Source: Arenibacter algicola (GTDB taxonomy: Bacteria > Bacteroidota > Bacteroidia > Flavobacteriales > Flavobacteriaceae). Taken from it: a DNA stretch of 64,000 nt. The translations under genes and the position numbers were made by a program. Shown here piece by piece: positions 1-9,431 of this stretch (the first letter of the stretch is position 1; every line of letters begins with the position of its first letter). The stretch spans positions 103,506 through 167,505 of the forward strand of contig NZ_JAHKPO010000031.1 of assembly GCF_018860365.1 (NCBI RefSeq), given 5' to 3'. The notes beneath the pieces were generated by a model. That model made no database searches. It had not been told where the DNA came from and worked only from the letters and a program-made list of their open reading frames with translations.

Positions 1-1134
1 AGCCCATTGCCAGTTTCCATTGTTGGAGGATAATTCATAATCCAATAATTTTTTGGCAAAATAACTTTCTCCCCACGTCCAGTCTATCAATAAATGTTTG
101 CAGAGAAAGCCGGCAGTAATCATCCGTACCCGATTGTGCATAAAACCGGTTTTGTTAAGCTGCCTCATGCCGGCATCCACCATGGGATATCCCGTTTTTC
201 CTTCACACCAAAGTCTAAACTCTTCCTTGTTGTTCCTCCATTGGATACCATCATATTTGGATCTGAAATTTTGGGTTACAACATGGGGAAAATGAAATAG
301 AATTTGCATAAAGAATTCCCTCCAAATGAGTTCACTTAAAAAAACGGCATGCTTTTTATCAATCTGGGCAATTACCTGTCTTACGCTTATGGTTCCAAAT
401 CTTAAATGGGGACTGAGGTGACTGGTGATGTCTTCGTACGGGAAATCCCTTTGGTCCGCATAAAGATGTAATTGGGTCAGGTCAAAGTCCTGTACCTCAA
501 TATCCGATTTTTTAAAACCGATATTTTCCAAAGATAAGTATGGGTAATCTCCTTTAATAAGGTTGTCCAGTTTGGGGGTCCTAAGTGATATGTTATTTTC
601 CTCCTCAAATTTCGCGAGCCATTTATTCTTATAGGGCGTAAAAACCGTATAGGGTTCTTCATCGCCTTTTACAATTTCGTTTTCCTCGAATATTACTTGA
701 TCCTTAAAACTAAAAAAGGGGATATCCTTTTCGGCCAGCATTTCGGAAATTTCCTTATCCCTGCCAATGGCGTAAGGTTCGTAGTCACGGTTGGTATAAA
801 CGGCAACTATATTAAATTTGGAAATCAAATCCTTCCAAATTGATACCGGTTCGCCGTCCAAACACAAAATGTCCGAGCCATGGTTTTTTAAGGTTTCTTT
901 TATTTTAAGAATTGTTTGACGGATGAAATTTACTCTGGCGTCATCTTCGGGCAATTCGTTTAAAATAAGGCGATCATAAATAAATATGGGCAAAACGGTG
1001 ATGTCCTTGCCCAATGCTTCTGCCAGTGCCGTGTTATCTTCTATTCGAAGGTCTCTTCTAAACCAAAAAATAGAAATTGGGCTTTGGTCCTTGGATAAGG
1101 TGGGAATGTGTTCATTACTCATATTTGGTGCCAT
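1..1134 (-). CDS. Cryptochrome/deoxyribodipyrimidine photolyase family protein (3' end cut by window)
   Basis: Flavoprotein of the photolyase/cryptochrome family, which repairs UV-induced pyrimidine dimers with blue light or senses light. Visible are 378 codons. The N-terminal antenna-binding domain opens with the typical FWFRRDLRIEDN signature about 20 residues in. The helical FAD-binding domain carries TSHLSPHLRFG, then WREFF, then TGFMHNRVRM and SSNNGNWQW, the last being the conserved FAD-contacting segment. The C-terminal 50 or so residues lie beyond base 1. The start is 1134 or, in the same frame, 1122; no Shine-Dalgarno site separates them. Class I CPD photolyase is the likeliest type, but the sequence alone does not exclude a (6-4) or DASH relative. 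Confidence 0.9.
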   Translation of the reverse strand, partial: MAPNMSNEHIPTLSKDQSPISIFWFRRDLRIEDNTALAEALGKDITVLPIFIYDRLILNELPEDDARVNFIRQTILKIKETLKNHGSDILCLDGEPVSIWKDLISKFNIVAVYTNRDYEPYAIGRDKEISEMLAEKDIPFFSFKDQVIFEENEIVKGDEEPYTVFTPYKNKWLAKFEEENNISLRTPKLDNLIKGDYPYLSLENIGFKKSDIEVQDFDLTQLHLYADQRDFPYEDITSHLSPHLRFGTISVRQVIAQIDKKHAVFLSELIWREFFMQILFHFPHVVTQNFRSKYDGIQWRNNKEEFRLWCEGKTGYPMVDAGMRQLNKTGFMHNRVRMITAGFLCKHLLIDWTWGESYFAKKLLDYELSSNNGNWQWA

Positions 1135-1308
1135 TGTATTAATTGGAAATAAATTATTATGAGTTTAGGTTTAAGGGTCTAAACCGATAAGGAATAGGGA
1201 TTGAATAAACCAGCCTTCTTATCCCAATTGGTAATTTTGGGGTAATCCAACTACAAGGACAATTTAATGATAAATGGCATGAAAATCAATGTTTTCCACG
1301 TATATGAT

Positions 1309-2103
1309 CTACTTCACTTCCAAACTAACAACGTATCCTTCACTTCCCCTGACATTAAAGACCGTACTGTCTTCAAAAATTAGATATTGCCCTTTTATGC
1401 CTTTTAAGACTCCGCTATAGGTTGGTGTTTTGTCCAGGTTAAGACTTTTTACTTTTTGAGGGTATTGTAGCACGGGAAATTCTAGATGGGTCTCTGTATT
1501 GCTCTCTATATAATATGTGGCCGCCTCTTCCGGAATGTATTTTTTTAATTTATTTCTATATTCCACAAGGTCTTCATCATCTACATTGTTGGTCAACATT
1601 TTACGCCAGTTGGTCTTGTCACCGATGTGCTCCTTTAAAGCAACCTCCGTAACACCGGCCAAATAACGATTGGGGACTTCAACAATTTCTATAGCCTCAT
1701 GGGCACCTTGGTCTATCCATCTAGTGGGTACCTGCGATTTGCGTGTTACGCCTACTTTGATATTGCTGGAATTGGCAAGATAAACGATGTGCGGCTGTAA
1801 CTGAACCTTTTTTTCATATTCTAGATCACGGTCTTCCTTGCCCAGATGTGCCGTACTTAATTCCGGCCTCATGATCCAATCCCCGGCTGTAGGAATTTCA
1901 TAAAAGCAGGTTCTGCAGAAACCTTGTCTGAAAATTGGGCGATCTTCCCCGCAATTTAGACATTGATATTTTATAAAGGAAATTGTAAGTTCCTTGTTCA
2001 ATACCTGGTTCAGATTTAAAAAGTCACCATCAAATATTAGGTAATATTGAATGGGATCTGCCAGTTCGGTTTGCATTTTTCTTAAAACTCCTTGATACTG
2101 CAT
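1309..2103 (-). CDS. DUF2797 family protein with zinc-finger-like cysteines
   Basis: A 264-residue protein I assign to DUF2797, a family of unknown function. Cys48-x2-Cys51 and Cys63-x2-Cys66 look like a zinc knuckle. The centre has VYLA (107-110), then KVGVTR (116-121) and an RW pair (128-129) followed by QGA. That order resembles the core of GIY-YIG nuclease domains, with the second motif as VYL rather than YIG. I infer nucleic acid binding; nuclease activity is not shown. It is transcribed away from the GH3 gene and towards the photolyase, with 174 bases between it and the photolyase start. Confidence 0.8.
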   Translation of the reverse strand: MQYQGVLRKMQTELADPIQYYLIFDGDFLNLNQVLNKELTISFIKYQCLNCGEDRPIFRQGFCRTCFYEIPTAGDWIMRPELSTAHLGKEDRDLEYEKKVQLQPHIVYLANSSNIKVGVTRKSQVPTRWIDQGAHEAIEIVEVPNRYLAGVTEVALKEHIGDKTNWRKMLTNNVDDEDLVEYRNKLKKYIPEEAATYYIESNTETHLEFPVLQYPQKVKSLNLDKTPTYSGVLKGIKGQYLIFEDSTVFNVRGSEGYVVSLEVK

Positions 2104-2265
2104 ATTTTTTCTGCTTAACGTAAAATCAATTTGAATATGAATTCAATTAAAGCTATTTTTAGCCGATTTAATTTAGAGCTTGTTTAGGAATTTATAGTTA
2201 TAATTTTTATATGTCATTTTTGATACTTTTTTAAGGTAAATTTATAATCCTAGCAACGGCTAGTG

Positions 2266-2280
2266 TTGTAAATTTTACAA
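2266..2280. promoter_or_regulatory. Perfect 15-base palindrome in the divergent DUF2797/GH3 gap
   Basis: TTGTAAATTTTACAA is a 7+1+7 perfect inverted repeat in the 276-base gap between two divergent genes. Just upstream (2250-2264) is a second small dyad, CTAGC-aacg-GCTAG. Such a symmetric AT-rich site could be a dimeric regulator operator for either gene. No regulator gene is adjacent, and chance occurrence in AT-rich DNA is possible. Confidence 0.3.
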
Positions 2281-2379
2281 GATATTGTGCAAAAACAGGC
2301 ATAAAAAAAGCATTCATAAATTCTATAACAGGCACTTAGCTCAAAACCCTGCTTTAAACAGCGATAAAGATACCTAAAA

Positions 2380-3894
2380 ATGCCAATAACATTATTCAAT
2401 TCCATTGCTTCTTGGCTGTTGAAAAAGCGATATCATCAGATTGAACTTTTTTTAAAGTACCCTGAGGAGGTGCAGGATGAGGTGTTGCACCAGTTATTGT
2501 CCTTTGCCGAGGATACCGAAATGGGAAGGAAGTACGATTTTGAATCTATTGCCAGTTATGAAACCTTTGCAGAGCGGGTACCTATAGTCTCCTATGAGGA
2601 GGTGGAACCTATGATAGAGCGTTCTAGAAGGGGGGAGCAAAATATCTTTTGGCCCACAACCATTAAGTGGTTCGCTAAGAGTAGTGGTACTACAAATGCT
2701 AAGAGCAAGTTTATACCCGTTAGTTCCGAGGCTTTGGAGGATTGCCATTATAAATCCAGTAAGGATCTGCTCTGTCTATATTTAAACAACAATGAAAACT
2801 CGCAGTTGTTTACGGGCAAGAGCTTGCGATTGGGCGGGAGTAAGGAACTCTATCAGGATAATGGTACTGTTTTTGGTGATCTCTCTGCCATTCTTATAGA
2901 TAATATGCCTTTCTGGGCAGAACTGAGTAGTACCCCTAGTAACAAGGTGTCCCTAATGAGCGAATGGGAGACTAAGTTACAGGCCATCATCCGGGAAAGT
3001 GTTCAGGAAAACGTAACCAGCTTGGCCGGAGTGCCATCATGGATGTTAGTGCTCCTAAATAATGTCCTGGAGCAAACAGGAAAGGAGCACCTTTTTACGG
3101 TTTGGGAAAATTTGGAAGTATATTTTCATGGAGGGGTAAGCTTTAACCCCTATAAGGATCAATATTCCAGGCTCTTACCGCGCAAAAACTTTAATTACTA
3201 TGAAATCTACAATGCTTCCGAAGGATTTTTTGCCATTCAGGATAGAAATAATGCGGACGATCTTTTACTGATGCTGGATTATGGAATTTTCTATGAATTT
3301 ATTCCTATGGAAACTTACGGTACAAGTGAGCAGATCACCTTGCCGTTATGGAATGTGAAGGTGGATAGGAACTATGCGGTAATAATTACTACCAATGCGG
3401 GTCTGTGGAGGTATAAAATAGGTGATACGGTGAGGTTTACCTCTACCAATCCCTATAGGATCAAGATTACCGGAAGAACCAAACATCATATTAATGTATT
3501 CGGGGAAGAGTTGATCATAGAAAATGCTGAAGAAGCCTTGAAGACCATTTGTAAAAAAACGGGGTCCGAAATAAAGGACTATACGGTGGCGCCGATATTT
3601 ATGGAAGGCAAGGAAAAAGGTGCCCATGAGTGGATAATAGAGTTTAGAAAGGCTCCCGAAGAACTGGCTTATTTTACCGAAATTCTAGATAATGCACTAA
3701 AATCCTTGAATTCTGATTATGAGGCCAAGCGTTATAACAACATTACTTTAAAACTTCCCAAAGTACATATTGCCAGGGAAAACCTATTCTATGACTGGCT
3801 AAAATCAAAAGATAAGTTGGGAGGGCAGCATAAAATTCCAAGATTGTCCAATAAAAGGGATTATATCGAGGAATTGCTTCAGATGAACAAATAA
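2380..3894 (+). CDS. GH3 family acyl-adenylate-forming protein
   Basis: A 504-residue member of the GH3 family, best known from plants, where GH3 enzymes adenylate auxin or jasmonate and join them to amino acids. All three ATP-binding motifs of the ANL-like fold are visible: SSGTT (101-105), YNASEG (277-282) and WRYKIGD (343-349), so the enzyme is probably active. Length is normal for bacterial GH3 proteins. The substrate in Bacteroidetes is unknown; a carboxylic acid-amino acid ligase is the natural inference. It is followed after 74 bases by a small alpha/beta hydrolase-like gene on the same strand, which may be co-transcribed. Confidence 0.9.
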   Translation: MPITLFNSIASWLLKKRYHQIELFLKYPEEVQDEVLHQLLSFAEDTEMGRKYDFESIASYETFAERVPIVSYEEVEPMIERSRRGEQNIFWPTTIKWFAKSSGTTNAKSKFIPVSSEALEDCHYKSSKDLLCLYLNNNENSQLFTGKSLRLGGSKELYQDNGTVFGDLSAILIDNMPFWAELSSTPSNKVSLMSEWETKLQAIIRESVQENVTSLAGVPSWMLVLLNNVLEQTGKEHLFTVWENLEVYFHGGVSFNPYKDQYSRLLPRKNFNYYEIYNASEGFFAIQDRNNADDLLLMLDYGIFYEFIPMETYGTSEQITLPLWNVKVDRNYAVIITTNAGLWRYKIGDTVRFTSTNPYRIKITGRTKHHINVFGEELIIENAEEALKTICKKTGSEIKDYTVAPIFMEGKEKGAHEWIIEFRKAPEELAYFTEILDNALKSLNSDYEAKRYNNITLKLPKVHIARENLFYDWLKSKDKLGGQHKIPRLSNKRDYIEELLQMNK

Positions 3895-3968
3895 ATGTGA
3901 TTAAAACGGTCAATATGTTCAATTTAGAGGTATTAAATGTTTCCCTTTAACAATTTATACTTTTTATT

Positions 3969-4517
3969 ATGGCGAACAGATTAGTGATATTATCAGATAT
4001 GTGGGGTTCTAAAAAAGGGCTATGGATTACCTCCTATTTGGGTTATTTGCAACAATATTATGATATTACCTTTTATGATTGTCAGCATTTGGCAAATATA
4101 AGTTTGGAGGTAAATTCTCCTGAAAATATCCACAAGGAATTTATTGATGGGGGAGTGGAAACTGCGGTTGCCCATTTGCTTAAAAAGGAAACGGAGCCCA
4201 GTCATTATTTGACTTTTGGTATTGGTGGTTCCATAGCCTGGAAAGCTGCGCTTAAAGGCTTGCCCTTAAAATCGTTATATACTACTTCCAGTACCAGATT
4301 GCGTTTTGAGAGCGAGAGGCCGGCAGCAGCGGGTATTAAACTGCTTTATGGACAAAATGATGAGTTTAGGCCATTATCTACATGGTCTGATCAAATTGGT
4401 GTAGATGTTGAAGTTGTGAAGGGTTTTGGGCATGAACTCTACACCGATGAGAAAATTATCAGCAAGGTCTGCCAAGATTTATTGGCCAAGGTTATGCAAA
4501 AACAATATGTAGCTTAA
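3969..4517 (+). CDS. Small alpha/beta hydrolase-like protein
   Basis: A 182-residue protein I cannot name precisely. It starts with a beta strand and a DMWGS segment, has GIGGS (84-88) where an alpha/beta hydrolase nucleophile elbow would lie, GQND (128-131) in the position of the acid, and GHELY (154-158) as the candidate His motif. The elbow is not a perfect G-x-S-x-G, so catalytic activity is uncertain. No signal peptide is seen, so it is probably cytoplasmic. It follows the GH3 gene and converges on clpX across a strong shared terminator. Confidence 0.7.
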   Translation: MANRLVILSDMWGSKKGLWITSYLGYLQQYYDITFYDCQHLANISLEVNSPENIHKEFIDGGVETAVAHLLKKETEPSHYLTFGIGGSIAWKAALKGLPLKSLYTTSSTRLRFESERPAAAGIKLLYGQNDEFRPLSTWSDQIGVDVEVVKGFGHELYTDEKIISKVCQDLLAKVMQKQYVA

Positions 4518-4564
4518 CACCTGCGTTTCCATCTTATTTATGGAAAACAATTTATAGGTTTTAT

Positions 4565-4605
4565 AAAAGTTAAAAGCAGTCTTAAGAGACTGCTTTTAAC
4601 TTTTT
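4565..4605. terminator. Bidirectional intrinsic terminator with perfect 18-bp stem
   Basis: Arms 4565-4582 and 4587-4604 are perfectly complementary around the loop TAAG. There is a T run on the plus side, and the A-rich outer arm gives a U run when read on the minus strand. It ends both the hydrolase-like gene and the convergent clpX. The clpX stop codon (4582-4584) lies at the loop, so the left-hand coding end is part of the hairpin. Confidence 0.9.
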
Positions 4606-5817
4606 AATGGTTTCAAAGGATAATTTCTCTTCGGCATAAGGTTTTGTTACCTTAAACTCCTTTTCGTTAGAACTTGGGAATTCGAACATTGCGTCTGTGA
4701 AAATGGCTTCACATAAGGAGCGCAAACCTCTTGCTCCCAACTTATATTCTATGGCCTTTTCTACAATATAGTCCAACGCCTGTTCCGTAATCTTAAAGGA
4801 AATTCCATCCATCTTAAACAATTTTTCATATTGTTTAATTATGGCGTTCTTGGGCTCTGTTAAAATGGCCCTTAGGGTTTCCTTGTCCAATGGATTCATA
4901 TGGGTGAGTACAGGTAGTCTACCAATAATCTCCGGTATTAATCCAAAGTCCTTTAAATCCTTAGGTACAATGTATTGTAGAATATTTTCGTTGTCTACCT
5001 TTTCTTCAGCTTTGGATGCGCTATAGCCTACGGCCTGCATGTTCAGCCTTTTGGTGATATGCCTTTCAATTCCATCAAAGGCACCTCCGGCAATGAATAG
5101 AATATTTTCTGTATTTACTTCTATAAATTTTTGATCTGGGTGCTTTCTACCTCCTTTGGGCGGAACATTAACCACTGTTCCTTCCAATAGTTTAAGAAGT
5201 CCTTGTTGAACTCCTTCCCCTGATACATCGCGAGTAATTGAAGGATTGTCGCTCTTACGTGCAATCTTATCAATTTCATCTATAAAGACGATACCGCGTT
5301 CTGCCTTTTCCAAATTGTAATCTGCTGCCTGCAATAGGCGGGTAAGTATACTTTCTACATCCTCCCCAACATAACCGGCTTCAGTAAGTACGGTAGCGTC
5401 AACAATGGCCAAAGGTACATTGAGCATCTTGGCAATGGTTTTAGCCATAAGGGTCTTTCCGGTCCCGGTTTGGCCTACCATTACAATATTACTCTTTTGG
5501 ATCTCTATATCGTCTTCCTTGCTTTTTGGTTGTAGAAGTCTTTTGTAATGGTTGTACACAGCAACGGACATTACTTTTTTGGTACGGTCCTGGCCAATAA
5601 TATAGGTGTCCAAAAATTCCTTTATTTCCAAAGGTTTCTTCAATGTTAATTCGGAGGAAAGATCATTGTTTTTGGTCTGTTTGGATTCTTCGGCGACAAT
5701 ACCGTGTGCCTGCTCTATACAACGATCGCATATATGCGCATCAAGACCTGCAATCAATAGATTGGTTTCTGGTTTCTTTCTACCACAAAAAGAGCATTCT
5801 AAATTTTCTTTTGCCAT
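4582..5817 (-). CDS. clpX: ATP-dependent Clp protease ATP-binding subunit ClpX
   Basis: AAA+ unfoldase that recognises, unfolds and threads substrates into ClpP; 411 residues. The N-terminal zinc-binding domain has Cys8, Cys11, Cys30 and Cys33. Walker A is GQTGTGKT (115-122), Walker B is IVFIDE (176-181), the pore loop GYVGED lies near 148-153 and the RKH loop follows in GGRKHPDQ. The ClpP-docking tripeptide, IGF in E. coli, appears to be VGY here, just before the SASKAEEK segment. clpP lies immediately upstream on the same strand, so the two are probably co-transcribed. The last codons fold into the shared terminator. Confidence 0.98.
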   Translation of the reverse strand: MAKENLECSFCGRKKPETNLLIAGLDAHICDRCIEQAHGIVAEESKQTKNNDLSSELTLKKPLEIKEFLDTYIIGQDRTKKVMSVAVYNHYKRLLQPKSKEDDIEIQKSNIVMVGQTGTGKTLMAKTIAKMLNVPLAIVDATVLTEAGYVGEDVESILTRLLQAADYNLEKAERGIVFIDEIDKIARKSDNPSITRDVSGEGVQQGLLKLLEGTVVNVPPKGGRKHPDQKFIEVNTENILFIAGGAFDGIERHITKRLNMQAVGYSASKAEEKVDNENILQYIVPKDLKDFGLIPEIIGRLPVLTHMNPLDKETLRAILTEPKNAIIKQYEKLFKMDGISFKITEQALDYIVEKAIEYKLGARGLRSLCEAIFTDAMFEFPSSNEKEFKVTKPYAEEKLSFETIKKLKAVS

Positions 5818-5914
5818 ATCATTTTATCACTTTCAATAATAGTAACGAAATAATCCACACTTTGGTGCATCCGTACAGAATGGAACCCGGATTTTTCGAA
5901 TCTTTTAGTCGTCT

Positions 5915-6595
5915 CTAGTCCTTATCCCTTACCAAGATCTCATCGATCATGCCATATTCCTTGGCTTCGTCTGCTTTCATCCAGTAATCCCTATCACTAT
6001 CGTCACTTACTTTTTCAAGGGGTTGTCCAGAATGTTGTGCAATGATTTGGTACAATTCGTCTTTAAGTTTTAGGATCTCTCTGGCTGTAATTTCAATATC
6101 ACTGGCCTGGCCCTGTGCGCCGCCAAGTGGTTGATGGATCATTACCCTGGAATGGGTCAGTCCACTACGCTTTCCTTTTGCTCCGGCACATAGGAGTACG
6201 GCTCCCATAGAGGCAGCCATTCCTGTGCATATGGTAGCCACATCGGGTTTAATGAACTGCATGGTGTCATAGATTCCCAAACCGGCATAAACACTTCCAC
6301 CTGGGGAATTGATATATATCTGTATGTCCTTGGAAGCATCCGTGCTTTCCAAAAATAATAACTGTGCTTGTACAATGTTGGCAACTTGGTCATTGATCCC
6401 TGTTCCGAGAAAAATGATCCGGTCCATCATTAATCGCGAAAAAACATCCATTGCTACTGCATTTAGCTGTCTTTCTTCAATAATGTTTGGAGTAAGGTTG
6501 GTGGGGTACATACTACTTAAAATAGTATCGTAATACATGCTATTTATTCCCTGATGTTTAATAGCATAGTTTTTGAATTCTTTCCCGTAATCCAT
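5915..6595 (-). CDS. clpP: ATP-dependent Clp protease proteolytic subunit ClpP
   Basis: Serine peptidase subunit that forms the tetradecameric chamber fed by ClpX. The 226 residues include the catalytic triad Ser129 (GMAASMG), His154 (MIHQPLGG) and Asp203 (in DRDYWM). The oxyanion-region motif SPGGSV is at 97-102. About 30 N-terminal residues precede the mature-type start, longer than E. coli ClpP, consistent with a propeptide. It lies 97 bases upstream of clpX and 142 bases downstream of tig. A terminator separates it from tig, so clpP-clpX probably also has its own promoter. Confidence 0.98.
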   Translation of the reverse strand: MDYGKEFKNYAIKHQGINSMYYDTILSSMYPTNLTPNIIEERQLNAVAMDVFSRLMMDRIIFLGTGINDQVANIVQAQLLFLESTDASKDIQIYINSPGGSVYAGLGIYDTMQFIKPDVATICTGMAASMGAVLLCAGAKGKRSGLTHSRVMIHQPLGGAQGQASDIEITAREILKLKDELYQIIAQHSGQPLEKVSDDSDRDYWMKADEAKEYGMIDEILVRDKD

Positions 6596-6619
6596 ATTTT
6601 AATCAATAGTTTTATAAGA

Positions 6620-6653
6620 TAAAAAAAGTGTCGAAAATCAACTCTTCGACACT
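6620..6653 (-). terminator. Intrinsic terminator downstream of tig
   Basis: Read on the minus strand, AGTGTCGAA (plus 6645-6653) pairs with TTCGACACT (plus 6627-6635) and is followed at once by seven or eight T residues (plus 6620-6627). It lies between the tig stop and the clpP start, so it should end or attenuate the tig transcript before clpP. Confidence 0.88.
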
Positions 6654-6737
6654 GTAAATATACTTATTTTTAGTGAAACTTTATTTTATTGGCTCCTATC
6701 GAAGCGTATTTAAAATGTAAGGTTCAACTAATTTGAA

Positions 6738-8060
6738 TTACCCGTATACTTCCTTAACAAAGTCTTCGTAAGTAACTTCTTTCGTTTTTAAATTTGCCTT
6801 TTCCTTATAAAGGGTCAAAAGCTTTTGGCTCATCAATTGTTCTGAAAGACGTTTTACCTCATCTTGGTTGGAAAGTACCCTTGCGGCAATATTATCCAAC
6901 TCCTCCTCTTTAGGGTCCAACTGACCAAATTGCGCCATTTGTTGCTTAATAAAGCCTTTTGCAAATTCTTTTAGCTCATCAAACTGTATCTGAATACCGT
7001 TTTCTTGAATAATCTTGCCTTCAATTAGTTGGTAACGCAGGCCTTTTTCCGATTTTTCAAATTCTTCGTTCGCTTCTTCCTCGGTCAATTGTTTTTCCCC
7101 GGTCATCTGAATCCATTTGGTCAAAAATTCCGTAGGAAGGTCAAATTTGATGTTGTCTATAAAATGTTCTGTAACATCATTTAATAATTTCTGATCGGAC
7201 TGTTGCTCAAATTGCTTTTCCGAATCTTCCTTGATTCGTTCTTTAAGCTCTTTTTCAGAGGTAACAACATCCTTCCCGAACAACTTGTCGAAAAGTTCCT
7301 GATCCAATTTTGCTGGTTCTTTTTCGTTAATTTCCTCAATGGTGAAAGTAACTTCGATATCTAATTTTTCGGATTTTTCACCATCGATACCCAAAGAACT
7401 GCCCAATAAATAATCCTCTTTGAACAATCCCTTTGTGTTTAAGGTAACTACATCGCCCACTTTTTTGCCCAAAAGACTGTCCAATGCTTTTTTGCTTTTT
7501 ATTTTTTCGATCTCGATTACCGTCTTATTGTCTATTTCCTCTGCCTCGTTCTTAAAAACACCGTTTACATCATCCTTTTTTCCAACTTCGGTCTTGTTGA
7601 TCAATTTTCCGTATTGCTTTTGAATACGCTCCACCTGCTCATCGACCATTTTTTTGTCGGCAACAATTTTGTAGTGCGTTATGGCTTTTTTCGACTTAAG
7701 GTCTACATTGAAATTAGGGGCAAGTCCCAATTCAAATTCAAATGCAAATTCTTCAGAATCCCAGTTAAAGTTGTCCTGTTGTTTTGGAAGTGGATTTCCT
7801 AGAACATCCAATTTTTCTTCTGTAAGATATTTGTTGAGATTGTCTTGTAACAGTTTGTTTACCTCATCTACCAAAACGGCTTTTCCGTATTGTTTCTTGA
7901 TCAATCCCATGGGCACCTGACCTTTTCTGAAACCTGGTATATTTGCTTGTTTTCTGTAGTCCTTTAAGATTGTTTCTACCTTATCGAAGTAATCGTCCTT
8001 GGTTACCGCAACTTTTACTACTGCATTTAATTCGTCAATCTGCTCTTTAGTGATGTTCAT
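6738..8060 (-). CDS. tig: Trigger factor (ribosome-associated chaperone/prolyl isomerase)
   Basis: Chaperone that sits at the ribosomal exit tunnel and shelters nascent chains. With the start at 8060 it has 440 residues. The ribosome-docking loop is IPGFRKGQVP (41-50). A divergent FKBP-like middle domain and a long helical C-terminal arm follow. The open frame extends 22 codons further upstream (to 8126), but that part has no resemblance to the family, whereas MNITKEQ is a typical beginning. It forms the classic tig-clpP-clpX order. Confidence 0.96.
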   Translation of the reverse strand: MNITKEQIDELNAVVKVAVTKDDYFDKVETILKDYRKQANIPGFRKGQVPMGLIKKQYGKAVLVDEVNKLLQDNLNKYLTEEKLDVLGNPLPKQQDNFNWDSEEFAFEFELGLAPNFNVDLKSKKAITHYKIVADKKMVDEQVERIQKQYGKLINKTEVGKKDDVNGVFKNEAEEIDNKTVIEIEKIKSKKALDSLLGKKVGDVVTLNTKGLFKEDYLLGSSLGIDGEKSEKLDIEVTFTIEEINEKEPAKLDQELFDKLFGKDVVTSEKELKERIKEDSEKQFEQQSDQKLLNDVTEHFIDNIKFDLPTEFLTKWIQMTGEKQLTEEEANEEFEKSEKGLRYQLIEGKIIQENGIQIQFDELKEFAKGFIKQQMAQFGQLDPKEEELDNIAARVLSNQDEVKRLSEQLMSQKLLTLYKEKANLKTKEVTYEDFVKEVYG

Positions 8061-8158
8061 TTCTATATCTAATTTTACTAAAATAAAATGGGATGCAAAA
8101 GTAGTACATTTTCTAATCTCCAACAAGTTTTTAAATTACTGAATGTCAAAAAGGTACC

Positions 8159-8509
8159 CTAGATATTTTTGTCATCATTTAGAAATGAATAAAATATAGA
8201 TTGCAGAAAGGAAAGCAAAAGGCTAAAAAGCAATGCCCACCAAATATTATTTACATGAAAGCCATCAATAAAGTAGTCGCCCAAAAGGATAATTATAGCG
8301 TTGATTATGAGCAGGAACAACCCTAAGGTAAGGATAGTGACCGGCAAGGTTAGGATGACCAGGATGGGTTTTACAATAAAATTCAGCAAACTTAGAACAA
8401 TGGCTACAATAATGGCGGTGGTATACGAGTCCACACCCACCCCGGGCAGTATTTTTGCTAAAATAACCACTGCTATGGCACTCAGGAGAATTCTTAAAAT
8501 CAGGTTCAT
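8159..8509 (-). CDS. PF04020-type small membrane protein (phage holin superfamily IV-like)
   Basis: A 116-residue, very hydrophobic protein with four probable membrane spans, ending in a short polar tail (NDDKNI). Spacing and composition fit the widespread family annotated as phage holin family 4 (PF04020). Conserved-looking features are the SLLNFIVKPILVILTLPVTILTL stretch (quoted in part) and GDYFIDGFHV in the loop before the last span. Despite the name, members are ordinary chromosomal inner-membrane proteins, and no phage gene is nearby. Function unknown. Confidence 0.82.
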   Translation of the reverse strand: MNLILRILLSAIAVVILAKILPGVGVDSYTTAIIVAIVLSLLNFIVKPILVILTLPVTILTLGLFLLIINAIIILLGDYFIDGFHVNNIWWALLFSLLLSFLQSIFYSFLNDDKNI

Positions 8510-8663
8510 GTTTTACTTTTTTTGGTTAATGGAATGTTTTTTCAATGAAATTATCCCTTTAAAAGTAAACAATTATTTTGTCTGTTGAGGGGGTAATATT
8601 CATGGTTTTTACGAATGGGTATAGAATTTCCCTGCAAATTTTATTAAGTAAAAAAGGAATTGT

Positions 8664-9431
8664 CTATTTGATAAATAGAATAGATTTTTCAAAAAATTGG
8701 GTTGGATTCTCCGCATGAAGCCAGTGTCCGGCCTTGTCTATTGTTTCGACCGTGGCCAAAGGGAAATGCCTTTTTATAACCGATAAATCATTTGGGGTAA
8801 TATACTCCGATCTGTCTCCCCTTAAAAAAAGTGTTGGTCCTGTGTAAGTGTCCGTAGATCCTATATTTTCGCCAATTTCTTCCATTTTTTCACTTAAAAC
8901 TTCAAGATTGAAGCGGAAACCCAATACCCCCTTTTCTGCCCAATACAAATTCTTTAGCAAAAACTGACGGATCCCTACGTTTTTGATGTATTTGGACAAT
9001 TGTTCATCCGCGTCATTTCGAGAGCTAATATTTTTAATATCCAAGGCGTTTAGACCGTTAATTATATCCTGGTGATGGGGTGGATAAAATTTGGGGGCAA
9101 TATCTGCTACAATTAACTTTTTTGTTAATTGGGGATAGCGGCAGGCGAAAAGCATGGCCGTTTTTCCTCCCATGGAATGTCCAAGAATAATGGCGTCTCC
9201 CAAATGGTGGTAGTCCATGTAATGTTTTACATCTTCTGCCAATAAATCATAATTGAACTCGGTGGAGTGAAAACTTTTTCCATGGTTGCGCAAATCCAGT
9301 AAGTGTACTTGAAAGCCTTCTTCGGCATATTTGGAGCCCATGGATTTCCAATTGTCGGACATGCCCAAAAAACCATGTAGTATAATAATAGGTTGTCCTT
9401 CCCCTAAAATATTGGAATGCAATACCGGCAT
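8664..9431 (-). CDS. Alpha/beta hydrolase (YbfF-like esterase)
   Basis: A 255-residue cytoplasmic alpha/beta hydrolase resembling the YbfF group of short-chain acyl esterases. The nucleophile elbow is GHSMGG (84-89, Ser86). The acid is probably Asp206 in LRGDRSEYI and the base His236 in KAGHWLHAE. HGFLG (19-23) forms the oxyanion strand. Its ATG overlaps the pdxJ stop by one base (TAATG on the minus strand), so translation is probably coupled to pdxJ. The natural substrate cannot be read from the sequence. Confidence 0.9.
   Translation of the reverse strand: MPVLHSNILGEGQPIIILHGFLGMSDNWKSMGSKYAEEGFQVHLLDLRNHGKSFHSTEFNYDLLAEDVKHYMDYHHLGDAIILGHSMGGKTAMLFACRYPQLTKKLIVADIAPKFYPPHHQDIINGLNALDIKNISSRNDADEQLSKYIKNVGIRQFLLKNLYWAEKGVLGFRFNLEVLSEKMEEIGENIGSTDTYTGPTLFLRGDRSEYITPNDLSVIKRHFPLATVETIDKAGHWLHAENPTQFFEKSILFIK

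Noticed and set aside
8159..8509. Prophage remnant suggested by the holin-like gene
   Set aside because: PF04020 proteins are common chromosomal membrane proteins, and no lysis, capsid or integrase gene is near.
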